A stretch of 64,000 nucleotides of DNA from Paenibacillus radicis (ex Gao et al. 2016). Lineage in GTDB: Bacteria > Bacillota > Bacilli > Paenibacillales > Paenibacillaceae. Position numbers and translations under genes: made by a program. Shown piece after piece: positions 42,474 to 52,140 of this stretch (positions are counted from its first letter, which is position 1; every line of letters starts with the position of its first letter). The DNA lies in assembly GCF_014641555.1 (NCBI RefSeq), contig NZ_BMHY01000018.1, positions 25,218-89,217 of the forward strand, given 5' to 3'. The notes below the pieces were generated by a model. That model saw only the letters and a program-made list of their open reading frames with translations. It had not been told where the DNA came from and ran no database searches.

Positions 42474-44090
42474 ATGATTCCTAGATACTTAGTAGATGTT
42501 CAACTGGACCAACTGCCAGTTATCGATAAAGACGTTATCGTAATCGGGGCCGGCATTGCCGGTCTTTTTACCGCACTGCGCGCTAGCGCCAGCGGCAATT
42601 CCGTGCTGATGATTACGAAGAAGTCGCTGCTCGACAGCAACACCCGGTATGCCCAAGGCGGAATCGCTGCCGTTATTTCGGAGGATGACTCACCGGAGTA
42701 TCATCGCCAGGATACGCTTATCGCTGGCGCAGGACTTTGCGCTGACGATGCTGTTAACGTGCTCGTCCATGAAGGGCCAAATGGCGTGAACCGTCTTATT
42801 AAGATGGGTACACAGTTTGATCTGGAGAACGGGGAGTTCGCCCTTACGAAGGAAGGGGCGCACAGTCAGCGCCGTATTCTGCATGCCAACGGCGACGCGA
42901 CAGGTTATGAAATCGTTCGCGCTCTTTCGGAGAAAGCGGTGGCCGACCCGCAGATTGAAGTATGGGATGATCATTTCGTTATCGATCTGATTACAGAGGA
43001 AGGCGAATGCTGCGGCGTTCTCGTACAGAAGCCGGACGGCCAGCGTTTGTACGTTCGCGGGAAAGCAACGGTTCTATGCTCCGGCGGTGCAGGCCAGCTA
43101 TACCGGTATACGACGAACCCGGAAGTTGCCACTGGCGACGGCATTGCAATGGCCTACCGTGCAGGGGCTTACATTCAGGACGTGGAATTCATTCAATTCC
43201 ACCCGACTTCGCTATGCTATCCAGGTGCGCCCCGTTTCCTCATCTCGGAGGCAGTTCGCGGCGAAGGCGCTGTGCTTCGCAACATCAGAGGCGAGCGCTT
43301 CATGGAGCGCTATCACCCGCAGCTGGAGCTCGCCCCTCGCGACGTGGTAGCGCGGGCGATCGTCTCCGAGATGGAGGAGACCAAGTCGACCTTCGTTTAT
43401 CTCGACGTGACGCATGAGTCTGCGGAAATGATTACACATCGTTTTCCGAATATCTATGAATTCTGCCTGAAGTACGGGCTTGATCTTACGACCGACTGGA
43501 TTCCGGTGGCTCCTGCCGCCCATTATATGATGGGAGGAGTCAAAACCGACCTGAACGGGGAAACCAATATTGGCAGATTGTTTGCTTGCGGAGAAGTATC
43601 ATCCACAGGCGTTCATGGCGCCAACCGGTTGGCGAGCAATTCGCTGTCGGAGGCGATTGTATTCGGCAAGCGTATTGTCGATACGATTAATAAGCTTCCG
43701 AAGCTGGAGACGAAGCCGTCGATTCAGCCGGAGGAGCTGCGCGTGGACGCGCCGATGCAGGCTGTAGTTGAGAAGCGGCTGAAGCTGCAAAAGATTATGG
43801 TGAGATACGTTGGACTGCGGCGGGATGCGAAAGGCTTGGAGCGCGGACTGGAAGAGTTGAAGCGGCAGCTGCCGATCTTCCAATCGGTGTTGACGAAAAG
43901 TGAAGAATTCGAATTCGCCAACTTGCTCACTTGCGCCTTGCTGACGACAGAAGCGGCGCTTCAGCGTGAGGAAAGCCGCGGCGCACATGCCCGTGAAGAC
44001 TTTCCGGAGCGTAACGACGAAGTATGGCGCAAGCATACCGTCTTGCACCGCCTACATGGAATGACAGAGGAGCGAATTGTTCATGCTTGA
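42474..44090 (+). CDS. nadB: L-aspartate oxidase NadB
   Basis: 538 residues. FAD-binding Rossmann motif VIVIGAGIAGLFTALRA near the N-terminus, the succinate dehydrogenase-like RYAQGGIAAV, the active-site region FIQFHPTSLCYPGAPRFLISEAVRGEGAVL, and HYMMGGVKTD. It oxidises aspartate to iminoaspartate for NadA. ATG 42474 is preceded by GGAGGGG; the frame is open earlier but overlaps nadA. Its stop overlaps the nadC start by 8 bases. Confidence 0.96.
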   Translation: MIPRYLVDVQLDQLPVIDKDVIVIGAGIAGLFTALRASASGNSVLMITKKSLLDSNTRYAQGGIAAVISEDDSPEYHRQDTLIAGAGLCADDAVNVLVHEGPNGVNRLIKMGTQFDLENGEFALTKEGAHSQRRILHANGDATGYEIVRALSEKAVADPQIEVWDDHFVIDLITEEGECCGVLVQKPDGQRLYVRGKATVLCSGGAGQLYRYTTNPEVATGDGIAMAYRAGAYIQDVEFIQFHPTSLCYPGAPRFLISEAVRGEGAVLRNIRGERFMERYHPQLELAPRDVVARAIVSEMEETKSTFVYLDVTHESAEMITHRFPNIYEFCLKYGLDLTTDWIPVAPAAHYMMGGVKTDLNGETNIGRLFACGEVSSTGVHGANRLASNSLSEAIVFGKRIVDTINKLPKLETKPSIQPEELRVDAPMQAVVEKRLKLQKIMVRYVGLRRDAKGLERGLEELKRQLPIFQSVLTKSEEFEFANLLTCALLTTEAALQREESRGAHAREDFPERNDEVWRKHTVLHRLHGMTEERIVHA

Positions 44091-44973
44091 GACGAATTTC
44101 AACGGCTTCGGCTATCGGCAAACGTTGAAAAATCAAATAAACGGCTGGCTCGCTGAGGATGTTGGCAGCGGTGATGTGACAACGGCGACGACAATTCCGG
44201 CAGGATCGCAGTCGAAAGCGGTCATTCACGTCAAGGAGAGCGGCATCATCGCCGGTCTTCCCGTAGCTCAGCTTGTGTTCGAGGTCGTCGATCCAAGTCT
44301 CGTTTTTGAGGCAAAAGTATCGGATGGCGATTACGTGGAAAAAGGGACGGTTATCGCAGTCGTCGAGGGCAGCACGCATAGCCTGCTTACAGGCGAGCGT
44401 CTTGCTCTTAATCTCATGCAGCGTTTATCTGGCATCGCAACTAAGACGAATGCCTTTGTTGCTGCTCTTGAGGGGCTGCCTGTCCGGCTGGTGGATACGC
44501 GGAAAACGACGCCAGGCCATCGGCTGCTGGAGAAATATGCAGTTCGTGTCGGCGGGGGTTCCAATCACCGCTTTGGCTTGTATGATGCAGTTATGATCAA
44601 GGATAATCATATTAAAGGGGCTGGCGGCATTCGCGAGGCTGTTGAAGCGTCTAGAGCGAGCATCCCGCACACGATGAAGATCGAAGTGGAGACAGAGTCG
44701 ATGGAGCAGGTTGAAGAAGCGCTCGCCTGCGGTGCCGATATTATCATGCTCGACAATATGAGTCCTTCTCTAATGAAGGAAGCGGTTGCCCGCATCAAGA
44801 GCCATTCCCCTCGGGTCATCGTCGAGGCTTCCGGCAACGTCCGGCTCGATACGATTCATGGCATCGCATCATGCGGCGTCGACGTCATTTCGGTCGGAGG
44901 ACTGACCTATTCCTTCAACGCGCTGGACATCAGCTTGGATCTGAATGCGAAGAAGGGAGGATCGGCACTATGA
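44083..44973 (+). CDS. nadC: Quinolinate phosphoribosyltransferase NadC
   Basis: 296 residues. It makes nicotinate mononucleotide from quinolinate and PRPP. Family motifs: WLAEDVGSGDVTT, ERLALNLMQRLSGIAT, VDTRKTTPGHRLLEKYAVRVGGGSNHRFGLYDAVMIKDNHI, VEVETES-like and IMLDNMSP, then VEASGNV. GAGGAG is 10 bases before ATG 44083. The stop overlaps the coaX ATG (ATGA), coupling NAD and CoA genes. Confidence 0.97.
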   Translation: MLETNFNGFGYRQTLKNQINGWLAEDVGSGDVTTATTIPAGSQSKAVIHVKESGIIAGLPVAQLVFEVVDPSLVFEAKVSDGDYVEKGTVIAVVEGSTHSLLTGERLALNLMQRLSGIATKTNAFVAALEGLPVRLVDTRKTTPGHRLLEKYAVRVGGGSNHRFGLYDAVMIKDNHIKGAGGIREAVEASRASIPHTMKIEVETESMEQVEEALACGADIIMLDNMSPSLMKEAVARIKSHSPRVIVEASGNVRLDTIHGIASCGVDVISVGGLTYSFNALDISLDLNAKKGGSAL

Positions 44974-45740
44974 TTCTCGTAATTGACGTAGGCAACACGA
45001 ATATCGTGCTTGGCGTCTATAAGGGCAAGGAGTTGCTGCATCACTGGCGGTTAAGCACCAACCGTTCTGCTACGGTGGACGAGTATGGCATCAATATTCA
45101 TAATCTGTTTCATTATGCCGGTCTGAAGCTGGATCAGATGGACGGGGTTATTATCTCATCCGTCGTTCCTCCGCTTATGCGGGCATTGGAGCAGCTATGT
45201 CTGAAATATTTGCGTAAAACGCCGCTGATTGTAGGCCCGGGAATTAAGACCGGCTTGAATATCCGCTATGAGAATCCACGGGAGGTCGGGGCCGACCGTA
45301 TCGTCAATTCGGTGGCGGGCATTGAGAAATACGGCTCACCGCTCATCATCGTTGATTTTGGAACAGCGACGACTTTCGATTATATCGACGGCGACAGCAA
45401 CTACCTTGGCGGCGCTATTGTGCCGGGCATCAGCATTTCAACGGAGGCATTGTACCAGCGGGCGGCGAAGCTGCCGCGCATCGAGCTGGTACGGCCGAAG
45501 AGCGTTATTGGCCGTAATCCGATTACTTCGATGCAGGCTGGCATTATTTTCGGTTATGCCGGTCAAGTAGATGGTATAGTAAAACGAATCCGCAGCGAGT
45601 TCAAGGTATCGCCGCGCGTCATTGCGACGGGCGGACTTGCGGAGTTAATCAGCGCGGAATCGGAAACGATAGAGGAAGTTGATCCTCTTCTTACATTAGA
45701 AGGACTGCGTATCATTTATGAACGGAATCAGGAGGTTTAA
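44970..45740 (+). CDS. coaX: Type III pantothenate kinase CoaX
   Basis: 256 residues. ASKHA-fold kinase of the first CoA step, requiring a monovalent cation. Phosphate-1 motif is LVIDVGNTNIVLGVY; GADRIVNSVAG and IIVDFGTATTFDYI supply the catalytic Asp residues. ATG 44970 follows GGGAGG by 10 bases. hslO follows after 3 bases, as in B. subtilis. Confidence 0.96.
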   Translation: MILVIDVGNTNIVLGVYKGKELLHHWRLSTNRSATVDEYGINIHNLFHYAGLKLDQMDGVIISSVVPPLMRALEQLCLKYLRKTPLIVGPGIKTGLNIRYENPREVGADRIVNSVAGIEKYGSPLIIVDFGTATTFDYIDGDSNYLGGAIVPGISISTEALYQRAAKLPRIELVRPKSVIGRNPITSMQAGIIFGYAGQVDGIVKRIRSEFKVSPRVIATGGLAELISAESETIEEVDPLLTLEGLRIIYERNQEV

Positions 45741-45743
45741 AGC

Positions 45744-46643
45744 ATGGAACAATTGAAAGACGTGCTCGTACGGGGCACGGCATGGGGCGGTAAAATCCGC
45801 GTTTTCGCCGTTCGTACGACGCAGCTGGTCAGCGAGCTTCAACGCCGCCACGGGACGCTGCCTACTGCAACTGCAGCTCTTGGCCGCGCAGCGACTGCCG
45901 GGGCAATTATGGGCTCGATGCTGAAAGGCGAAGAGAAGCTGACCGTTCAGGTTAAAGGCGATGGCCCAATTGGTCAAATCGTCATCGACGCCAACGCACA
46001 CGGTGAGGTTCGCGGCTATGTCGACAACCCGGACGTGCTGCTGCCAAGCAATGAACATGGGAAGATTGATGTTGCCGGCGGCGTGGGCCGCGAAGGCTTT
46101 CTTCATATTATTAAAGATCTTGGCTTGAAGGACCCGTACCGCGGCAGCGTGCCGCTCATCTCTGGGGAGCTTGCTGAGGACTTCACTTACTACTTCGCGC
46201 TATCCGAACAGACGCCATCGGCTGTTGGTCTTGGTGTGCTGGTTGAAGCGGACGGAACCGTTCTGCATGCTGGGGGCTTCATCGTCCAGTTGATGCCGGG
46301 TCTGACTGACGCTGAAATTACGCGTCTGGAACAAGCGGTTGGCACGATGCCGCATGTAACGGCGCTTCTGGATCAAGGCGAAACGCCGGAAGAAATTTTG
46401 CGCTGGCTCGTAGGCGATGATCTTCAGATTCATGATACGATGGATATCGTTTTCCAATGCAAGTGCTCGAAGGATCGTGTCGCACAGACGCTGGTCAGCC
46501 TGGGCGAAGATGAGCTGCAACAAATTATCGAGGATGACGGAGAAGCGGAAATCGTGTGCCACTTTTGCAACGAGGCGTATACCTTTGATCGTGAACAGCT
46601 GGAGAAGCTGCTCGAACAGGCGAGACCGGAGCCGCTCCAATAA
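45744..46643 (+). CDS. hslO: Redox-regulated chaperone Hsp33
   Basis: 299 residues. The N-terminal chaperone domain is followed by the zinc/redox switch near the C-terminus: CKCS and, about 30 residues later, CHFC. Oxidation releases zinc and turns on holdase activity. Other motifs: LGRAATAGAIMGSMLKGEEKLTVQVKGDGPIG. The Shine-Dalgarno AGGAGG is in the end of coaX. Confidence 0.97.
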   Translation: MEQLKDVLVRGTAWGGKIRVFAVRTTQLVSELQRRHGTLPTATAALGRAATAGAIMGSMLKGEEKLTVQVKGDGPIGQIVIDANAHGEVRGYVDNPDVLLPSNEHGKIDVAGGVGREGFLHIIKDLGLKDPYRGSVPLISGELAEDFTYYFALSEQTPSAVGLGVLVEADGTVLHAGGFIVQLMPGLTDAEITRLEQAVGTMPHVTALLDQGETPEEILRWLVGDDLQIHDTMDIVFQCKCSKDRVAQTLVSLGEDELQQIIEDDGEAEIVCHFCNEAYTFDREQLEKLLEQARPEPLQ

Positions 46644-46661
46644 AACGGAGGCAGTGGGGGA

Positions 46662-47630
46662 ATGAAAAAATTCGGGGTATTGAAGACAGTCGTTCTTCTG
46701 CAGGCGGTCTGTATGATCGTGCTTAGCGTTGCCGTAGTGGTCAAGCTGTCGCCTTTCGGCAGCGACCCCTCCGAGCTGGAGCCGGGAACGGGCAATGAAG
46801 CCCATACCGGCAACGACGGAGGCGACGGACAAAGCGGGCGGGACGAGGCGGCAACCGTCGGAGGAGAGTCGATAACGGCCGGTGAGCTGGAAGCACAGCT
46901 GCTGAAGCAATATGGCGATACCGTGCTGAGAACGATGATGGTGCGCAAGGCATTGAACCTCGAAGCCAACGCGCGGCAGTTGAAGGTCACCGTGGAGGAG
47001 CAAGACCGGGAGCTGGCTGCCATGATGGAAGGCTATGAGAACGAAGATGAATACTACCGGGTTATGAAAGAGCAGCTTGGCATGGAGAAGGACGACGTCC
47101 GAGAGGATGTTAAGTACAAGCTGCTGTTGGAACAAATCGCGATGCTGTCCGTTGAGCTCTCGGATAGAGATGTAAATCGCTACATCGACGAACATGCCGA
47201 GCTGTTTGGCGACCGGCTTCAGCTGCATTTGCAGTGGATCGTAACGGAAACGGAAAGGGCTGCGGGAGACGTACTCGATATGCTGTCCGATGGCGAGGAC
47301 TTTGCGCGGATCGCCAAGACGTATTCCATGGATGACTTTACGGCGGAGTCAGGCGGGGATCTGGGCTTGATCGACGCGGACGATCCGTTCTACGATGCGG
47401 AGCTGCTGGATACGGCAAGCCGTCTGCAAACCGGAGAAATGGCGGGTCCCCTTAAAACGGAGAGCGGGTATGCGGTTATCCGGCTCGTTGAGCGCCAGAA
47501 GACCGAGGGACTAACCGGCAAACGGCTGATGGACGCGGCGCGCAAGCAGCTTGCGCTATCCAAGGCTAAGCCGCTGCATGATATCGAGGATGAACTATTG
47601 TTAAAATATGATGCTGTCAAACGGAAATAA
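46662..47630 (+). CDS. PrsA/SurA-like parvulin, YacD position
   Basis: 322 residues. One N-terminal membrane helix (TVVLLQAVCMIVLSVAVVVKL, no lipobox) is followed by a Gly/Asp-rich linker (about 33-65), a SurA N-like helical region, and a parvulin-type domain in about residues 185-285 (LHLQWIVTETERAAGDVLDMLSDGEDFARIAKTYS, GGDLGLI, SGYAVIRLVER). Some canonical catalytic residues are not obvious, so isomerase activity is unproven. It occupies the place of B. subtilis yacD between hslO and cysK. Confidence 0.88.
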   Translation: MKKFGVLKTVVLLQAVCMIVLSVAVVVKLSPFGSDPSELEPGTGNEAHTGNDGGDGQSGRDEAATVGGESITAGELEAQLLKQYGDTVLRTMMVRKALNLEANARQLKVTVEEQDRELAAMMEGYENEDEYYRVMKEQLGMEKDDVREDVKYKLLLEQIAMLSVELSDRDVNRYIDEHAELFGDRLQLHLQWIVTETERAAGDVLDMLSDGEDFARIAKTYSMDDFTAESGGDLGLIDADDPFYDAELLDTASRLQTGEMAGPLKTESGYAVIRLVERQKTEGLTGKRLMDAARKQLALSKAKPLHDIEDELLLKYDAVKRK

Positions 47631-47656
47631 TCCGGCTGGCCAGCATCATTTTTTTT
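47608..47656 (+). terminator. Terminator overlapping the end of the yacD-like gene
   Basis: ATGATGCTG pairs with CAGCATCAT, and an inner CGGA/TCCG stem continues it. Eight T follow. The stop codon lies in the hairpin. Confidence 0.8.
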
Positions 47657-47761
47657 CATATAGCGGGATCTGTCTTCTAAATGAGGCGTACATTCCAGCA
47701 AGTGCCGCTCTTATAGCTGTAATCGTTTTCCTAACCTAGGGCAAATTACATAGAAAAGCTA

Positions 47762-47790
47762 TTGACAACGAATACCAGCATTGTTAATAT
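47762..47790 (+). promoter_or_regulatory. Sigma-A promoter before cysK
   Basis: TTGACA (47762-47767) and TAATAT (47785-47790) are spaced 17 bp. The AT-rich ATGGAATTAG just downstream faintly resembles part of a CymR site, but too weakly to claim. Confidence 0.72.
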
Positions 47791-47843
47791 GGAATTAGTT
47801 AAAAAACCAACTGAATTAGTCGGAATAAGGAGGCTTTTCTATC

Positions 47844-48782
47844 ATGGCTAGAATTGTACAAAGCGTTACTGAACTTATCGGTGATACTCCGCTTGTTCGT
47901 TTGAATCGTTTGGTGCCTGAGGATAGCGCGGAAATCTATGTAAAGCTTGAATATCAAAACCCGGGCTCCAGCGTGAAAGACCGGATCGCAATCAGCATGA
48001 TCGAAGTGGCGGAGAAAGAAGGCGTTTTGAAGCCGGGCGACACGATTGTTGAGCCTACGAGCGGCAACACGGGTATCGGCCTTGCTCTGGTAGCAGCTGC
48101 GAAAGGTTATAAAGCCATTCTCGTTATGCCAGAGACGATGAGCATCGAGCGTCGCAACCTGCTTCGCGCTTACGGCGCAGAGCTTGTATTGACGCCTGGA
48201 TCGGAAGGCATGAACGGCGCAGTACGCAAAGCGGAAGAGCTGGCGAAAGAAAATCCTAGCTACTTCATCCCGCAACAATTCAAAAACCAAGCCAATGTAA
48301 AAATCCACCGTGAAACGACGGGTCCAGAAATCGTAGAGGCGATTAACTCCCTTGACGGCAAACTGGATGCTTTCATTGCAGGCATCGGTACGGGCGGCAC
48401 TATTTCTGGTGCAGGCGAAGTGCTGAAGCAAAACTTCGAAGGTATCAAGGTCTATGCTGTTGAACCAGCTGCATCGCCAATTTTGTCGGGCGGCCAACCG
48501 GGCCCTCACAAAATCCAAGGTATCGGCGCTAACTTCGTTCCTGATATTTTGAACCGTGAAATTTATGACGGCGTTATTACGGTTGAGAACGAGGAAGCAT
48601 TCGAATATGCTCGTCGTGCTGCGAAAGAAGAAGGCATTCTTGTCGGCATTTCTTCCGGCGCTGCGATTTATGCAGCTCTGAAAGTTGCGAAAGAGCTGGG
48701 CAAAGGCAAACGTGTTGTTGCGATCGTTCCAAGCAACGGCGAACGTTACCTGTCCACACCGCTGTTCAATTTCGAGAACTAA
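47844..48782 (+). CDS. cysK: Cysteine synthase A
   Basis: 312 residues. PLP enzyme (O-acetylserine sulfhydrylase). The PLP Lys is Lys45 in NPGSSVKDRIA. The substrate loop TSGNTGIGLA and phosphate site GIGTGGTISGAG are intact. AAGGAGG lies about 11 bases before the ATG. It stands alone between its own promoter and a strong terminator. Codon use suggests high expression. Confidence 0.97.
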   Translation: MARIVQSVTELIGDTPLVRLNRLVPEDSAEIYVKLEYQNPGSSVKDRIAISMIEVAEKEGVLKPGDTIVEPTSGNTGIGLALVAAAKGYKAILVMPETMSIERRNLLRAYGAELVLTPGSEGMNGAVRKAEELAKENPSYFIPQQFKNQANVKIHRETTGPEIVEAINSLDGKLDAFIAGIGTGGTISGAGEVLKQNFEGIKVYAVEPAASPILSGGQPGPHKIQGIGANFVPDILNREIYDGVITVENEEAFEYARRAAKEEGILVGISSGAAIYAALKVAKELGKGKRVVAIVPSNGERYLSTPLFNFEN

Positions 48783-48797
48783 TCCATACGGATTGCC

Positions 48798-48841
48798 GAG
48801 TCCTCCATGCCGCTTGCTGCGGGTGGGGGGCTCTTTTTTTT
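48798..48841 (+). terminator. Terminator after cysK
   Basis: GAGTCCTCCATGCCGC pairs with GCGGGTGGGGGGCTC (with wobbles), then nine T. Confidence 0.85.
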
Positions 48842-48936
48842 GTTGGCACAGGAACGTCTGTCAGTCTTTTCTTTTGCCCTGCCTTTCTGTATACTTAGCA
48901 AATCATAATATGCAACTTGATCGGGGGTAAAAGGTG

Positions 48937-50511
48937 ATGTTCACCGCTTGGGAGCAATGGAACGGGTGGCACGCCGAACGGCAATATACAACGCTGCCGT
49001 TATTGAAGAGGGTGCCGCTGGAGACGCTTGCCGTTGATTCATGGGAGAGAGCCTGGCAGGACGCTTCGCCTCACGCCTTCGTCCTGGAGAGCGGTAAAGA
49101 CGGCCGGTATACGTATCTAGGCTTGCATCCGGCTAGCGTCATCCGAGGCAAAGGGCTTAAGGCTGTATGTACGGAGCTGGGCGGCGGAAGCAGGCCGCCG
49201 CTTGCTGGTGCAGACGGCGAATGGGAAGGAAAGCCGCTGGAGCTTGTCCGCCGCTGGATGAGCGGTCACACGGCGCCGAAGCTGAGCGAAGGGCCGAAAT
49301 GGACCGGAGGCTGTGTCGGCTACTGGAGCTATGATATTATTCGCTCCATAGAACGGTTGCCGGAGCTCGCCGCCGATGATCTGGGCATGCCCGACTATTT
49401 GTTCATGCGAATGGACGAGCTGTGGATCGTCGATAAGGAAGAGCAAGCGCTATATTGCGCGGTTCACTCCAAGGTAGAGAAGGACGCCGATACAGCGCGC
49501 CTGCGGGACGTCTACGAGGCAGCAACAGCCAAGGCGGACGCTATGTCGGCCTATTGGAACGACAAGGTGCAGAGCGGCAACGCTGACGCTGCTGCGCTGC
49601 GCAATGATTGGCTCGGACGGACGCAGGATGGAAGCCTCCATATCGATGTGGAATCGATGGAAGGGATGACTTCTCCTTTTTCCAAAGCGGCTTATATGGC
49701 GGCTGTGGAGCGGATAAGGGAATACATCGCTCAGGGGGACGTCTTCCAAGTGAATTTGTCGCTTCGCCAGAGCCGTGAGGTTAGCGCTTCGCCGGAGGAA
49801 TTGTATGAATGGCTGCGGATCGTCAACCCATCGCCTTATATGGGCTTTCTGCGGACGCCAGACTTCCAGCTGGTATCCGCTTCGCCGGAGCTGTTAGTGG
49901 AGCAGCGGGACGGCTTGCTGGCCACCCGCCCGATAGCGGGCACACGCCGCCGGGGCAAAACGGAGGAAGAAGACCGTATACTGGCGGATGAACTGTTATC
50001 GAATGAGAAAGAGCGGGCAGAGCACATTATGCTCGTCGATCTGGAGCGCAATGACCTGGGAAGGATCGCCGCCTACGGGTCCGTCCATGTCGAGGAACTG
50101 ATGGTGATCGAGCGCTACTCCCATGTCATGCATCTCGTGTCGCAAGTGGAAGGAAAGCTGGCGGAAGGCAAGGACGCCTATGATGTTATCGCCGCTACAT
50201 TCCCGGGAGGTACAATCACCGGCGCGCCGAAAATCCGTACGATGGAAATTATCGAGGAGCTTGAGCCAACACGCCGCGGCTCCTACACAGGCTCCCTTGG
50301 ATGGATTGACTATAATGGCGATATGGAATTTAATATTATTATAAGAACGATGGCAGTGAAGGACGGCCTCGTACATGTTCAGGCCGGAGCGGGAATCGTT
50401 ATTGATTCCGATCCGGAGCGGGAATATTACGAGTCGCTTAGTAAAGCGAAGGCACTGTGGAAAGCGGTTCAGTTCAGCGAGCAGTTTGCTGAGCAGACAA
50501 GCCGCGCTTAG
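48937..50511 (+). CDS. pabB: Aminodeoxychorismate synthase component I
   Basis: 524 residues, longer than B. subtilis PabB (about 470), with the extra length in the N-terminal half. The C-terminal chorismate-binding domain is clear: GDVFQVNLSLRQ, ATRPIAGTRRRGKTEEED, MLVDLERNDLGRI, PGGTITGAPKIRTMEII, GSYTGSLGWIDYNGDMEFNI. It aminates chorismate with ammonia from PabA. The pabA-pabC-folP neighbourhood argues against trpE. ATG 48937 is chosen; GTG 48934 is one codon earlier. Confidence 0.94.
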   Translation: MFTAWEQWNGWHAERQYTTLPLLKRVPLETLAVDSWERAWQDASPHAFVLESGKDGRYTYLGLHPASVIRGKGLKAVCTELGGGSRPPLAGADGEWEGKPLELVRRWMSGHTAPKLSEGPKWTGGCVGYWSYDIIRSIERLPELAADDLGMPDYLFMRMDELWIVDKEEQALYCAVHSKVEKDADTARLRDVYEAATAKADAMSAYWNDKVQSGNADAAALRNDWLGRTQDGSLHIDVESMEGMTSPFSKAAYMAAVERIREYIAQGDVFQVNLSLRQSREVSASPEELYEWLRIVNPSPYMGFLRTPDFQLVSASPELLVEQRDGLLATRPIAGTRRRGKTEEEDRILADELLSNEKERAEHIMLVDLERNDLGRIAAYGSVHVEELMVIERYSHVMHLVSQVEGKLAEGKDAYDVIAATFPGGTITGAPKIRTMEIIEELEPTRRGSYTGSLGWIDYNGDMEFNIIIRTMAVKDGLVHVQAGAGIVIDSDPEREYYESLSKAKALWKAVQFSEQFAEQTSRA

Positions 50512-50580
50512 GGGCATTCCCGGCGCGCTCACGCTGGACCGCGGGGTCCGGCGCAGAATGGAATAAGGGGGACTGGGACG

Positions 50581-51162
50581 ATGATTCTCGTAATTGATAA
50601 CTATGATTCGTTTACGTACAATTTGGTGCAGTATTTGGGCAAGCTGGGCGAGGAGGTTGTCGTCAAGCGCAACGACGAGATCGATCTTGCTGGAATTGAG
50701 GCGCTGAAGCCTGACCATATTCTCATTTCGCCGGGACCCTGCTCCCCTAATGAAGCAGGAATCAGCCTGTCGCTGATTGATCATTTCAAAGGGATTATTC
50801 CGATATTTGGCGTCTGCCTCGGCCATCAGTCGATCGGTCAAGCATTCGGCGGCGATGTGGTACGCGCAGAGAAGCTGATGCACGGCAAAACGTCGGAAAT
50901 TATCCATGACGGCAAGACGATCTTTGAAGGCATCCCTTCTCCTTATACGGCTACACGCTACCATTCGCTTATCGTGAAGCGCGAGACGCTGCCCGATTGC
51001 CTGGAGATCAGCGCAGAGACGGCTGAGGGCGAAATTATGGGGCTGCGGCATAAGCATTACCCCATTGAAGGCGTACAATTCCATCCGGAATCAATCATCA
51101 CGGAGCACGGCTTGACGCTGCTGCGCAATTTTTTGCAAATCCGGGTTGGCGCGGCGCAATGA
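50581..51162 (+). CDS. pabA: Glutamine amidotransferase subunit PabA/TrpG
   Basis: 193 residues. Class I glutamine amidotransferase: nucleophile Cys in GVCLGHQSIGQAFGG, and the His/Glu pair in VQFHPESI. NYDSFTYNLVQYLG is the typical start. In Bacillales it serves both PabB and, in tryptophan synthesis, TrpE. AAGGGGGA precedes the ATG; its stop overlaps the pabC ATG (ATGA). Confidence 0.95.
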   Translation: MILVIDNYDSFTYNLVQYLGKLGEEVVVKRNDEIDLAGIEALKPDHILISPGPCSPNEAGISLSLIDHFKGIIPIFGVCLGHQSIGQAFGGDVVRAEKLMHGKTSEIIHDGKTIFEGIPSPYTATRYHSLIVKRETLPDCLEISAETAEGEIMGLRHKHYPIEGVQFHPESIITEHGLTLLRNFLQIRVGAAQ

Positions 51163-52094
51163 AGATCGGATTCAATGGTGCGGTGAAGAAAGCGGAGGAA
51201 GCTGTGATCTCGATTTACGATCACGGCTTTTTGTACGGAATGGGGTTGTTCGAGACGTTCCGCACCTACGGCGGTAGGCCGTACTTGCTGGAACGGCATT
51301 TGCAGCGGCTTGCGGAGGGATGCGAGCAGCTGGGTATACGCTATACGGCGGATCAGGAAGCGCTGCAGTTGCTGCTTGCCGAGCTGCTCCGAGAGAATGA
51401 ACTAAACGAGGCCTATATACGACTTACCGTTTCAGCTGGCACAGGTGAACTAGGGCTGCAAACCGGCGATTATGAACGGCCTAGCGAGCTTCTGCTGATG
51501 AAGGCGCTGCCGCCTGTAAGTGAAGCTTTGTACCGCTCTGGCAAGGAACTGCGGCTGCTGAGCACCGCAAGAAACACGCCGGAGGGGGCTGTACGGTTAA
51601 AATCTCTCCATTATATGAATAATATGATAGCGAAGCGGGAACTTGCGGCCAGCGGTGCTGCTGCGAACGCCGAGGGGCTTATGCTGACCGCAGACGGCAA
51701 GCTTGCCGAGGGGATCGTCAGCAATTTGTTTTATGCGAAGAATGGCAAGGTATATACGCCTTCTGTTGATACAGGCATATTGCCCGGCATTACTCGGGCG
51801 AAAGTGATGGAGCTTGCCCTTGAAGCGGGTTTCGAGGTAGAAGAGGGGCATTTTCGATATGGGGAGCTGCTGGCAGCCGATGAGGTATGGATGACGAACT
51901 CGATTCAAGAGCTTGTCCCGATCACATCGATTAGCGGATGCGCTGTGCATGGCTATGATCATGACTCTATTACAGCCGCAGGCAAGAGTCAGCCGCAGGA
52001 AGTGAGCCAAATAACCGTTGGCGATGGAGCTATCGGTCCAATAACGGAACTGTTGCTGCAAGCTTACCGAAGTGACACGAGCAGCGCCAGTTAA
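51159..52094 (+). CDS. pabC: Aminodeoxychorismate lyase PabC
   Basis: 311 residues. Fold-type IV PLP enzyme releasing pyruvate from aminodeoxychorismate to give p-aminobenzoate. Motifs: YDHGFLYGMGLFETFRTYGG, the PLP-Lys region VRLKSLHYMNNMIAKRE, and EGIVSNLFYAKNGKVYTPSVDTGILPGITRAKV. The family also includes D-amino acid and branched-chain aminotransferases, but the pab/fol context settles the role. Confidence 0.93.
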   Translation: MKIGFNGAVKKAEEAVISIYDHGFLYGMGLFETFRTYGGRPYLLERHLQRLAEGCEQLGIRYTADQEALQLLLAELLRENELNEAYIRLTVSAGTGELGLQTGDYERPSELLLMKALPPVSEALYRSGKELRLLSTARNTPEGAVRLKSLHYMNNMIAKRELAASGAAANAEGLMLTADGKLAEGIVSNLFYAKNGKVYTPSVDTGILPGITRAKVMELALEAGFEVEEGHFRYGELLAADEVWMTNSIQELVPITSISGCAVHGYDHDSITAAGKSQPQEVSQITVGDGAIGPITELLLQAYRSDTSSAS

Positions 52095-52140
52095 CCGCAG
52101 TTGAAAGATTACGCTTGAGAAGGAAAGGACGGCATACGAT

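Noticed and set aside
47785..47800. CymR site at cysK
   Set aside because: Only a partial ATGGAATT resemblance; too short in an AT-rich promoter.
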